Origin: CAYONM01 sp964405325
GTDB taxonomy: Bacteria > Planctomycetota > UBA11346
Assembly: GCA_964405325.1 (NCBI GenBank)
Contig: CAYONM010000156.1
Location: 1 to 9,070 of the forward strand
DNA length: 9,070 nucleotides
Reading direction: 5' to 3'
Under the pieces are notes generated by a model. That model was not told the DNA's origin. It did not search any database and saw only the letters and a list, made by a program, of their open reading frames with translations. A program made the position numbers and the translations under genes. This document shows, one piece after another, positions 1-8,400 of the stretch (the first letter of the stretch is position 1; every line of letters starts with the position of its first letter).

Positions 1-3
1 GAG

Positions 4-50
4 CCCGGCTGGCGGGTGCGACGGACGTCGCGAGGGGGCAGCGCCCCCTC
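4..50. other. Cluster of GC-rich stem-loops
   Basis: Three short inverted repeats follow one another. CCCG at 4-7 pairs with CGGG at 13-16. GCGAC at 18-22 pairs with GTCGC at 27-31 around a 4-base loop. GAGGGGGC at 32-39 pairs perfectly with GCCCCCTC at 43-50 around the loop AGC. The last is strong enough to form in RNA. No T-run follows on either strand, so a classical intrinsic terminator is not shown. It could mark the 3' end of a gene lying outside the window. Confidence 0.35.
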
Positions 51-263
51 TGATGGAAGCGTCATCTGTGCCAGAAGATCGTGTAGAAAACGGTCACCGG
101 ACGAGGCCATATCAATCTTCAAACGTGGTTGCTTCGAGTATAGCGACGGCATCTTTCTGCATAGATGGCAGATAGCTTCAGATGGTATGGAGGATCGAGG
201 CAGACTGGCCGGAAAGGGACACAGGTACCGGTATCAAAGCTGAAATGTCGCCTTATCCCACAT

Positions 264-304
264 GAGCGCTCGTCGGTTGATCGACGGGCTTATATCAGCG
301 AGCG
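264..304 (+). other. Overlapping leader hairpins
   Basis: Bases 268-275 pair with 282-289 (8 bp, one G-T wobble, 6-base loop). Bases 267-272 can instead pair perfectly with 299-304. The two stems share 268-272 and so exclude each other. The shared part lies in the palindrome GAGCGCTC (264-271). They sit about 85-125 bases before the start codon, where a leader RNA could fold. No T-run follows either stem. In GC-rich DNA this may be chance. Confidence 0.25.
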
Positions 305-376
305 ATGCACGTATGGATCTGGCGTTCACGCGAATCCTGGTGTTCACTAAACTATGCTTACGTGTCGTCCTCGCTG

Positions 377-385
377 AAAGGAAGG
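377..385 (+). promoter_or_regulatory. Ribosome binding site of the HzsA-related gene
   Basis: AAAGGAAGG lies four bases before the ATG at 390. Its purine-rich core is well placed to pair with 16S rRNA. It supports this ATG as the start, and the start is also followed directly by a signal peptide. Confidence 0.75.
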
Positions 386-389
386 TTCC

Positions 390-3300
390 ATGTTGAAACC
401 GCTCTGTTTGCTGGCTCTGCCGCTGTTCGCTGCCGCTGTGCTGTCGGCCCAGGAAACCAGTCCCCACGTGCAGCAGCTGGCTGAGCTCAGTACCATTCCC
501 GCCGAGCACATTCAGGCCTTGGACGAGTACTGGCAGGATTCGCCAAACAGGGGTATGGTGGTCACCAGCGATGCCTTGGATGCAGTGGTCGGCGAGTTCC
601 AGAAGCTGGATCCGGCGCAGATGGTCGAGCGCCTGCTGAAAAACTACGCAAGCGATGCGGCCACCATGGAGATGGCCGGTGCCGCCATGGCGGTGCGGGC
701 CGCCGCCGGTTACGGCGCCAAGAGAAGCACGCTGAACAAGAAACGCTTCGGGGCCAAAAAGCCCCAGGACAAGGCGCTGATCGAATCGGTCAGCGCGGTG
801 ATGCAGCAATTCGCCACGCAGCAAAAACCCATGGCGCGCTTAGCTGCGATCGAGTTCCTACTGCAGGTACACAGCGAGGGCCTGATCAACCTGCACAACA
901 TGTCCGGCAATGGTGGTCGCCGCCCGGATGAAATACCACACGACGTGACAGCCCTGGCGGCGCCCTTCCTGGCCGACAAGGATCCTTTCGTGCGCGCTCT
1001 GGCTGATTGGACGATTTCCATCACCATCTGTAATGAAAACGACTTCAAGAAGCGCGGGCCGCATTGGGAGTACGATGACAAGCCCAAGCCCGATTGGGCT
1101 CAGGCCTATCTGGATGTGCCGGTGGCCGCGCATCTGGATTTCGATCATGTCCGACAAGCGGTCACCCTGGGCTTGCATCGGCGTCCGGCAGATCTGATCA
1201 GCCTGGCCGACGATGTCAGCCATCGCGCCACCGCCCGTGCCACCTGGGTCCAGGACCAGGGCCACCGGGTCGATTTGGCGCCGATGCAGCAGCGCTTGGC
1301 GGCGCTCAAGAAGGCGGCGTCAGCCGACCCCCTCAGCCTGCATCAGACCTATCTCGATTGGCGGCGTAGTGTCCGTTTGGTGGTCTTGCAGGGTCCGGAC
1401 ATCAACTTTGACAGCATGGTTTACATCAAGCGATTCAACGTCGGTGCGCATCTGCAGCCCGGCGTGCATTCCGGCGGACAATTCCCCAATGGTGGCGACA
1501 TCTTTGTGCAAAGCGGTCTGGAACCCGATGCCGAGACCCGGACCTTGGTGGCGGACAAGCTGGGAGGTGGCTTTGGTCATGATCTGGATCTGTGGTACGA
1601 TGCCGACCGGATCGTGTTCTCCTGGAAAGAGGGCAAGAAAAAAATCCAGAAGCTGTACGAGATCGATCTCGACGGTCAGAACCTGACCCCCGTCACCGAT
1701 GGACCCTTCGATGATGTGGATCCTGCTTATCTGCCTGATGGCGAGGTCGTGTTTGGCTCGACTCGCGGTGAAGTTGCGATCATGTGCAACGGTAGCAGTG
1801 GTTTGGCAAGCATCGGCGGGGATGGTTCGTCCGGTGCTTTTGGTGGCCTGCATACCAATATTTTTCGGACTTGGGATAGTCGCAGCCGCGTTGAGCGCCT
1901 GTCCTACTGCAAGGACGACGATGCCTATCCGCATGTGCTCAATGATGGCCGCGTGGTCTACATGCGCTGGGATTATCAGGAGCGCGGCGTCAACGAGATC
2001 TTCTCGCTCTGGGTGATGTACCCCGACGGCTCCGGCGCCGATGGTTTTCACAAGGTGCATATTCCAGCCAAGATCACGGTACAGGCTCTGCGTGATACCC
2101 GTGCGGTACCTAACAGCAACCTGCTGATATCCGCTGGTGGTGGTCATTACAATTATGCTGAGGGCGCGTTGGTGTTGGGTGATCCGAGTCATGGCATCAA
2201 CAATCCTGACAGTCTGAAGAACCTGACACCCTATGCCAGCCCCGTATTGTACGGCTGGGGCCAGCTGGCACCAGTGGAAGAGGGTGGCGTGCCCTACGTT
2301 GGCGGTTATTACTGCAAACCGTGGCCGCTCAGCAGCAAGAGTTTCATTGCCAGTGCCAGCTATAACCAGCCGCAGAGCAATAACTTCCAGCTGTATTACC
2401 TTGACGTCTGGGGCAACAAGGAATTGCTGCAGCGTGATAAGATCTACGAGGTGGTGGCGGCCGCAGCGATAGCACCACGGGAAAAGCCGCCCGTGCTGCC
2501 CAATCGGACCGACGATTCCAAGACCGCAGCAACCTTATATGTGGAAAATGTCTATGCTGATCTGCCGGGCATTGAAAAAGGGACGGTGAAACATATCCGC
2601 ATTCTGCAGATGATCCATTGGATCAAAGGCATTGAAGGCAGGGGCGTACAATACCATCCCTTGGCCAATGCAGCGGAATGCTTCGCTTTTGGTACCGGCG
2701 GAGCGGTGCGCACCGTGGGGACGGTTCCGGTGAACGCTGATGGCTCGGCGGTGTTTGAAGTTCCGTCTGATGCCGATCTGTATTTTCAGGCCTTGGACAA
2801 GGATTATCGCGCGGTGCAACGCATGCGTACCCACGTCGAGTTTCAGCCCGGCGAGGTGCGTGGTTGCGTTGGCTGCCACGAAACCAAAAGCGAAGTGGTC
2901 GCCAGCATGAGCAAGTACGACAAGCTCGGCCAGCCGCAACGGCCGGTGCCGCCACCTTGGGGTGATACCACCCTGATTGACTACGAGACCATGATCCAGC
3001 CGATCCTAAGTAAGAAATGTGTTGAATGCCACGCTGGCAAACCGGACCAGGGCTGGCTGGATCTGACGGACAAACGCGATCAGTTTGGCTTCATGCAGGG
3101 CTACCGGGCCTTGTATGGCCTGAAAGCTTCGGATCAGACTCCAGACGTTCATTGGTCGGTTACCGGTGCGGTGGATCGGCGCAAGGTCAAGCTGCCCAGA
3201 TCACACAAGCATCCCTGGTGGGATGCGATGTTCGATTACATCATCATCCGCAGTGACGAAACCGGCGGCCGCGTCACGAAGCCGCTGCAATTCGGTGCGA

Positions 3301-3539
3301 TCCGGCACCCCTTTGCCATCAAGCTGGTGGAAGATCCCGAACATCGCAAGCGCCTGACGGACCAGGAAGTCCAATTACTGATGAATTATTTCGACGTCCA
3401 AGCCCCTTATTTCGACACCTACCGGCAGAAGCAGCGCAAGGATTTGATCCAGGTGCGAGTGGAGCCCTATCCACCCTTCGGCACAAGTCGGCAGCATGCC
3501 ATCCATCAGGGCAAGGATGTGACACCGAAGTTCCAGTAA
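390..3539 (+). CDS. HzsA-related secreted di-heme cytochrome
   Basis: Likely an exported di-heme c-type protein related to the alpha subunit of hydrazine synthase; its own reaction is unknown. Residues 1-20 form a signal peptide (cleavage near LSA/QE), so it should act outside the cytoplasm. Residues 21-325 look mostly helical, with a HEAT-like stretch near 193-210. From about 328 to 700 there are TolB/PD40-like beta-propeller repeats (for example near 438-458 and 508-528). About 711-830 resembles the HzsA middle domain and ends in heme site CVGCH (826-830). The C-terminal domain carries CVECH (877-881). At 1049 residues it exceeds Kuenenia HzsA (roughly 800 residues, from memory), mainly through the N-terminal part. 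No HzsB or HzsC lies in the window, so hydrazine synthase activity is not supported. Such homologues are common in Planctomycetota and relatives that do not perform anammox. ATG with a strong ribosome site; stop TAA. Family assignment is confident, function is not. Confidence 0.85.
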   Translation: MLKPLCLLALPLFAAAVLSAQETSPHVQQLAELSTIPAEHIQALDEYWQDSPNRGMVVTSDALDAVVGEFQKLDPAQMVERLLKNYASDAATMEMAGAAMAVRAAAGYGAKRSTLNKKRFGAKKPQDKALIESVSAVMQQFATQQKPMARLAAIEFLLQVHSEGLINLHNMSGNGGRRPDEIPHDVTALAAPFLADKDPFVRALADWTISITICNENDFKKRGPHWEYDDKPKPDWAQAYLDVPVAAHLDFDHVRQAVTLGLHRRPADLISLADDVSHRATARATWVQDQGHRVDLAPMQQRLAALKKAASADPLSLHQTYLDWRRSVRLVVLQGPDINFDSMVYIKRFNVGAHLQPGVHSGGQFPNGGDIFVQSGLEPDAETRTLVADKLGGGFGHDLDLWYDADRIVFSWKEGKKKIQKLYEIDLDGQNLTPVTDGPFDDVDPAYLPDGEVVFGSTRGEVAIMCNGSSGLASIGGDGSSGAFGGLHTNIFRTWDSRSRVERLSYCKDDDAYPHVLNDGRVVYMRWDYQERGVNEIFSLWVMYPDGSGADGFHKVHIPAKITVQALRDTRAVPNSNLLISAGGGHYNYAEGALVLGDPSHGINNPDSLKNLTPYASPVLYGWGQLAPVEEGGVPYVGGYYCKPWPLSSKSFIASASYNQPQSNNFQLYYLDVWGNKELLQRDKIYEVVAAAAIAPREKPPVLPNRTDDSKTAATLYVENVYADLPGIEKGTVKHIRILQMIHWIKGIEGRGVQYHPLANAAECFAFGTGGAVRTVGTVPVNADGSAVFEVPSDADLYFQALDKDYRAVQRMRTHVEFQPGEVRGCVGCHETKSEVVASMSKYDKLGQPQRPVPPPWGDTTLIDYETMIQPILSKKCVECHAGKPDQGWLDLTDKRDQFGFMQGYRALYGLKASDQTPDVHWSVTGAVDRRKVKLPRSHKHPWWDAMFDYIIIRSDETGGRVTKPLQFGAIRHPFAIKLVEDPEHRKRLTDQEVQLLMNYFDVQAPYFDTYRQKQRKDLIQVRVEPYPPFGTSRQHAIHQGKDVTPKFQ

Positions 3540-3543
3540 GCCA

Positions 3544-3605
3544 GCGTCGCTACGGCCGCATTTGCGAGCCAATCGCGACGCAGGAACGAGGGGCCGGCGT
3601 CCGGC
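3544..3605. other. Hairpins after the HzsA-related gene
   Basis: GCGTCGC (3544-3550) and GCGACGC (3575-3581) form a perfect 7-bp inverted repeat. Inside it, GGC-CGC can pair with GCG-(A)-GCC, giving a longer stem. A second hairpin, GCCGG (3593-3597) with CCGGC (3601-3605), has the loop CGT. They begin five bases after the stop codon, where a terminator would be expected. No T-run follows before the gap, so termination is plausible but unproven. Confidence 0.35.
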
Positions 3606-3616
3606 TGAGGGCGATT

Positions 3617-3716
3617 NNNNNNNNNNNNNNNNNNNNNNNNNNNNNNNNNNNNNNNNNNNNNNNNNNNNNNNNNNNNNNNNNNNNNNNNNNNNNNNNNNNN
3701 NNNNNNNNNNNNNNNN
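3617..3716. other. Assembly gap of 100 Ns
   Basis: Exactly 100 N characters separate the tail of the HzsA-related gene from the last bases of the sulfatase gene. A round 100 is a common placeholder for a scaffold join of unknown length, so the true distance, and any gene in it, cannot be known from this sequence. Only five bases separate the gap from the sulfatase stop codon. Confidence 0.95.
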
Positions 3717-3721
3717 TCATA

Positions 3722-5323
3722 TCACCATGCCGGCGTGCTTCGCTTGGACGCCAGGATTTCCCGATAGGTCGCTTCCATGGCGGCTACCCGCTTGGCCTGA
3801 CTGGGATCGTCGATCAAATTGTTGGACTCAGTGGGATCCTGGTTGAGGTTGAAAAGCATGACGGGGCTACCGTTGCCGGGGACATCGAAGACCAGTTTCC
3901 ATTTGTGGTCGTACATGGCGCGCGTCAGCTTCATGCTGCCGGTGGCCGATGCCAGGCGATCTTCGATGGCCTGCTTTTCTTTCGGGGTGTGGATGTAGGG
4001 CGCGGCATGATTGACCTGACGACGGGCGGCATAGAGAGGGCCGCCGGGGTTGCCGCCGTCTTCGAAGGGATTGCCGCCGAAAACGCCATCGGCGAGTAAA
4101 TAGCGGCGTGGTGCCGGAGTACGGCCTTTGGCTTGGCTCAGAATGTCTACCAGACTGACTGCATCCAGGCATTGGGTGTCCGGAATCTTGGCACCGGCCA
4201 ATTGCAGTACCGTGGGGATCAGATCGAAAATACAAACCGTATGGTCGACTACAACCCCGGGCTGACCGATGCCGGCGGGCCAGCTGATCACGAATGGCAC
4301 GCGGGTGCCACCTTCGTAGATGGTTGATTTCATGCCACGTAGGCCGCCGACGGCATCGTGGCCCTTGTGCTGCCAGCTGGGCTTGCCGCCGTTGTCCGAG
4401 GTGACGCAAATCAGGGTGTTTTCGTACATGCCGCGTCGTTTCAGCGAGTTGACCAGGGCGCCGACGATGGCGTCGGTTTCAATGACCATGTCGGGTAGTT
4501 CACTGATCCCGCTGACGCCCTTGACGGGCCGGCCGTGGATCTGGTCCGGCGGCACGCAGGGACCGTGGGTGCCGTCGGTGCACATGTGCATCAGAAAAGG
4601 TACCCGTTGGTCGGCATTGCGGCTACTCTGTTCGACGGTATCGAGAAAGCGTTCGGCGGCATTCAGCAGGCGGTGGGGGACCTGAGCGTAGTCCCAATTT
4701 TCTTCCTCGAAATCACGATCGCGTTTGCCAATTTTTTTTATGTTGTCGATGCCGACTTCTGGCAATTCATTTTCCAGAAAGACTCGCGGTGGCGCCTGAT
4801 GACCGAGGGGCAGGATATAGGAATAATCAAAGCCCCAGCTGCGCGGACCTTCCACCATGGCTTTGGTGAAATCAGCGGTGCCGTCCTCTTTGCTGGCATG
4901 CAGTCCGCCGCCGATGCCCGCCTTGCCGAACATCGCGGTGCGGTAGCCGACTTCCTGCAGCATATTGGCCACGGTCTTTTGATCTGGCAGGATCTGCGAT
5001 GGGGTGTGGAAGGTCCAGGTGCCGCCGGGCGAACGACCGCGCCAAGGATAATTACCGGTCAGCATGGCATAGCGACTCGGAGCGCACAGTGCTGCCGGGG
5101 AATGTGCATGGGTAAAAAGGATTCCTTCGTTGGCCAGCTGATCGACACTGGGGGTGGGGATGCGGCCGTCGGGATTATAGCAGCCATAGTCACCAAAGCC
5201 GACATCGTCGGTAAAAACGATGACCACATTGGGCCGCTCCTGGCTGGCCACGGTGATCGTCAGGGCCAGCAGCAGCAACAGGCTGATCAGGGATTGTAGG
5301 TGATAGGACAGGTACCGATGCAC
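3722..5323 (-). CDS. Secreted S1-type formylglycine sulfatase
   Basis: Hydrolyses sulfate esters, probably on a glycan or other organic sulfate; the substrate cannot be read from the sequence. The 533 residues are full length for arylsulfatase-type (S1) enzymes. A basic start and leucine-rich stretch (about 10-27) form a signal peptide ending near VAS/QE, without a lipobox. The family signature CAPSRYAMLTG spans 80-90; Cys80 is the residue oxidised to formylglycine and Arg84 supports it. Asp39-Asp40 and Asp310-Asn311 (SDNG) are the expected calcium ligands. Lys134, His253 (THGP) and Lys332 (GLRGMK) match sulfate-binding positions. The usual GKWHLG motif reads GKAGIG at 133-138, so one active-site His is absent. 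No maturase gene (FGE or anSME) is in view. The start is GTG, with AAAGGAG upstream; the next Met is at 87, past the active-site Cys. It lies 97 bp downstream of the PQQ-like gene on the same strand. Confidence 0.93.
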   Translation of the reverse strand: MHRYLSYHLQSLISLLLLLALTITVASQERPNVVIVFTDDVGFGDYGCYNPDGRIPTPSVDQLANEGILFTHAHSPAALCAPSRYAMLTGNYPWRGRSPGGTWTFHTPSQILPDQKTVANMLQEVGYRTAMFGKAGIGGGLHASKEDGTADFTKAMVEGPRSWGFDYSYILPLGHQAPPRVFLENELPEVGIDNIKKIGKRDRDFEEENWDYAQVPHRLLNAAERFLDTVEQSSRNADQRVPFLMHMCTDGTHGPCVPPDQIHGRPVKGVSGISELPDMVIETDAIVGALVNSLKRRGMYENTLICVTSDNGGKPSWQHKGHDAVGGLRGMKSTIYEGGTRVPFVISWPAGIGQPGVVVDHTVCIFDLIPTVLQLAGAKIPDTQCLDAVSLVDILSQAKGRTPAPRRYLLADGVFGGNPFEDGGNPGGPLYAARRQVNHAAPYIHTPKEKQAIEDRLASATGSMKLTRAMYDHKWKLVFDVPGNGSPVMLFNLNQDPTESNNLIDDPSQAKRVAAMEATYREILASKRSTPAW

Positions 5324-5329
5324 GGTGGA

Positions 5330-5336
5330 CTCCTTT
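5330..5336 (-). promoter_or_regulatory. Ribosome binding site deciding the sulfatase GTG start
   Basis: Read on the minus strand, AAAGGAG stands six bases before GTG at 5323-5321. This strong site, together with the signal peptide that begins there, fixes the unusual GTG start. Confidence 0.75.
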
Positions 5337-5356
5337 GGTCAGATGATTTGCGGACA

Positions 5357-5411
5357 GAAGCTCACACTGGAAATGACTTTATTAAGGGAAAGAAGAGCTG
5401 GTGTGAGCTTC
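5357..5411. repeat. Perfect 11-bp inverted repeat between two minus-strand genes
   Basis: GAAGCTCACAC at 5357-5367 is the exact reverse complement of GTGTGAGCTTC at 5401-5411, with 33 AT-richer bases between them. On the plus strand three more inner pairs (two of them G-T) could form; on the minus strand only the 11 bp pair. The outer arm begins 10 bases after the PQQ-like gene's stop codon and the inner end lies about 34 bases before the sulfatase start. No T-run follows on either strand, so it may be an intercistronic RNA hairpin (stability or partial termination) rather than a classical terminator. Confidence 0.6.
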
Positions 5412-5420
5412 GCTCCCGGT

Positions 5421-8400
5421 TTATTCCAGTCCCGCCAAGAGATCATAACGGTAGTCGGTTTGCGGATCCAAGTCGAGGTCGCGATAACTGCTACTGTTTT
5501 CCGACAGGAAACGGATCATGATGATATGAGGTTCGGGACCTTTGCGCTGCAGCAGCAGCCAGTCCAGATCGGTGGTAAGGGTCCAGTTTAGCATGATTTC
5601 GGCATGAGATTTGGCGATTGCCTGCATGCTCAGCAGCGGGGAAACGCTGATGTCTATGCTGTCGCTGTTGGTGTCGCCATCATCGTCGGTGATGGTCAGC
5701 GTAGCGGTATAGGTGCCATTGCTGTGATATTGATGACTGGGGGAGGCAGCGGTGCTGCTGCTGCCGTCACCGAAATCCCAGGCGTAGGTGACGATGCTGC
5801 CATCGCTGTCGTTGGAAGCGCTGCTGTCGAATTGCACGGTCAATGGTTCGGTGCCGGAGACGGGGACGCTTCCGGAAAGATCAGCCGTTGGCGGGTTGTT
5901 CGGATTGGGATTGGGCTCGGGCTTGAGTGCTTCCGGACCGTAGCAGACAACTGATCCGTCCCGTAACGCCACCAGAGCGCGACCCTTGCGGTCGATGCTC
6001 AGGCCATCAAAAACCGGTTGTTCCGGCAGATTGACCGACCAGATCACACTGCCGTCGCTACGGCTGCGCGCTTCCAGGGTCCAATTTTGGAATTCCCGTT
6101 GGAAAGCACTGCCTCGGCATACCACCAGGGCGTCGTCGCACAGAGCCATGGCGATCAGGTATATTTCTTCTGGTCCCCACAAGGGTGTTGGCTCGACGAT
6201 GGTCGTGGAACGGATCGGTTGCTCCTTGCTGTTACCAGTGGGCGCAGCTGCGAAGGCGTCCGTAAATGCGGACTCCATGTCGCTGCGTTGCCACATATGC
6301 ACATCGGAGCAATCGTCAGCAGCGGTGACCATCATTTGATCGTCCCAGACGGGCATCAGGTAGATCCGTTCATTCATGTCGATGCCGCCAGAGGTGTCGG
6401 CGAGGTAGGCGTTGTCGGCAACGTACACGCTCCAACCACCGCCTTTGTCGTCCGAGGTCCAGCAGTCGTAGGTGGTACAGACGCGACGGCCGCCAGTGAT
6501 GATGAAGTTGTCGGCCAGTGCACCGATCATGCCGCCGCGTCGTTTCAGCTTGGTCCAGCGTTCGTTGTTGGGGATCAGGGTCAGGCTGCCATCGCTCAGA
6601 TCGAAAGAGGGGGGCACCATCAGCGATGCCGCCAGCCATAAACGGCCATCGGCGATGCAGCTGTCACCATAGTTGCCAATAGTGCCGTAGACGCCGTGCT
6701 CGGAACCGGTACCCAGGTCGTGTTTCTGCCAGATGATGGTGCCGCTAGCGATGTCGATGGCATACAGGTGAACGCCGTTTTCCGGTTGGTAGCCGGCGCT
6801 GACATAGGCAACGCCGTTGTCATCTACGCTGGGGGTACCAACGATGGGCCAGGTGTTGACCAGATGCCCATACCAGGGCATGCGTCGTATGGCCGGAGCT
6901 GCTTGTAGTCGCCACAGGACGCGACCGCTTATCAATTCCACACAGTGCAGCACGCCCAGTCCATCACCGATCAGAACGTGGCCTTGCCAGATGGTGGGCG
7001 GGCAGAATAGGCGGGCATCAGTGGTCATGCTCCAGCGCTCGCTGCCATCATCGGTTTGAATGCAGCGGACGGTGCCGTTGGCGTCACCAAACAGCGTATA
7101 CGCGCCGACCACCACCGCTGGCGTGCCTTGGTATTCTGCCTCGTGTCGGCTGTGACCGCGACGGCCGGTCTTTTCGGGGCTGAAGCTATAGCTGCGGGGA
7201 TTCGCCGGATTCCAACGCCAGAGTTCCACCGCTTGAGTGCCTATGCTGACGCCGGTGCCGCTGCTGCGTTTCATGTCGTGCCGTGTGGTGGGCCAGTCGT
7301 GTGCATCTTGGCTGACGTTGGTGACTGCACTGATGTCGACGATGGTCACCGGGTTACCGGTTGGAGCTTGATGCGGCTGAAAGCCGTCGGCCGTGGTGAA
7401 GGCTCGATAACCACGTATTTCCAAATTGCAGACGCAAGTGCTGGCGGCGCTCATGGCGGTGCCATCGGCGATAATCAGACCGACATCACAGGGTGACTTG
7501 ACATCGGAGGTGCGAACTTGTTCATTGATGTCACGGGTCGCAACGGCACCGAAGCCGCCGATCATGAAACGCGGCGTGGCGGTGGCCGGGCCGCAACTGT
7601 CAGAGACCAGGACCGGTCCATCGCTGACCACTTCGCCGGTCAGCAGATGACGGGTCTCGGATTTTTCGATCCAGTAATCGCCATCGGCAATCGCGCGTAC
7701 CACGCGGCCAACGGGTGGGCTGTAGCGCCACAGCAGATCACCGGTATCACGTGCCAAGAAACTGAGACCGGTGGTCCATCCAGCGCCGATCACAACCGCC
7801 TGCGGCGTGATGACCAGTGAACGCTGGTTGAGAATCAGACCCTTAAGGTTGCTTTTGGTGCCAGCGAGATCGTCCAGAATGCTGGCGTCGGTCTGTTGCC
7901 AATGGATGCTGCTTTGATTCAGCAGATCGCGACAGACCACGGCCTGTTTTTGTGCATGATAGATCAGGCTGCCATCCTGGATGCCGATTTCGCGGTGGTC
8001 CACCGGACCGGGCAGGGTTTCCTGCCACAGCAGATCGCCAGTAGCCGCATCATAGACGGCCAGAACATTAGCGGAGGGATTTTCATCGATGACCTCGTAG
8101 AGGCGTTGCCGGATGGCATCGGGCGCGCCTTGGAGAACCGCCAGCGTGCCATTGGCATAACCGAGCCAATGCATTTGCTGACCCTTGGTGGGACCGGCTA
8201 TGCTGCGTAATTCCTCTCCGCTTTCGCGGTCGAAGAAACGGATGGTATCGCCATCGATCAACCAGATGCCGTCCGCCAATGCGGCGGACATGCTGCGACC
8301 ACTGATATAACTGGGACTGATCATTCGATCTTTGAAGTCGAGCGCCGAGGTGTTGAATCCAGCATCGAGAATACGTGTCCATAACTCGATTCCAGAGGCA

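Larger units (their letters stand above)
1..389. other. Non-coding upstream region
   Basis: I find no convincing gene here. One plus-strand frame is open from base 1 to 243, but its translation is very arginine-rich, uses codons such as AGA, AGG and ATA that the real genes in this window avoid, and shows no recognisable motif. The stretch contains the stem-loop cluster at 4-50, a second set of overlapping inverted repeats at 264-304, and the ribosome binding site of the next gene at its end. I could not pick out a -35/-10 pair with usual spacing. The promoter of the HzsA-related gene presumably lies here. Confidence 0.5.

Noticed and set aside
1..243. Open plus-strand frame before the HzsA-related gene
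   Set aside because: Arginine-rich with atypical codons, no recognisable motif and no ribosome site; it contains the stem-loop cluster. More likely non-coding.
234..824. Open reading frame of 196 codons on the minus strand
   Set aside because: Most of it is antisense to the HzsA-related gene, has low-complexity His/Gln/Leu content and no motif; a shadow of high-GC coding sequence.
1320..2192. Open reading frame of 290 codons antisense to the HzsA-related gene
   Set aside because: Lies wholly inside a well-supported gene and has no family features; typical antisense shadow.
390..3539. True hydrazine synthase (anammox) locus
   Set aside because: No HzsB or HzsC is present, the heme alpha-I tyrosine is not at the expected position, and the neighbours point to sulfated-substrate metabolism.
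3562..3846. Open frame crossing the N gap
   Set aside because: It exists only because Ns contain no stop codons, and it overlaps the sulfatase 3' end.
4535..5299. Open reading frame of 254 codons antisense to the sulfatase
   Set aside because: Fully contained in the sulfatase gene, which has a complete active-site signature on the other strand.
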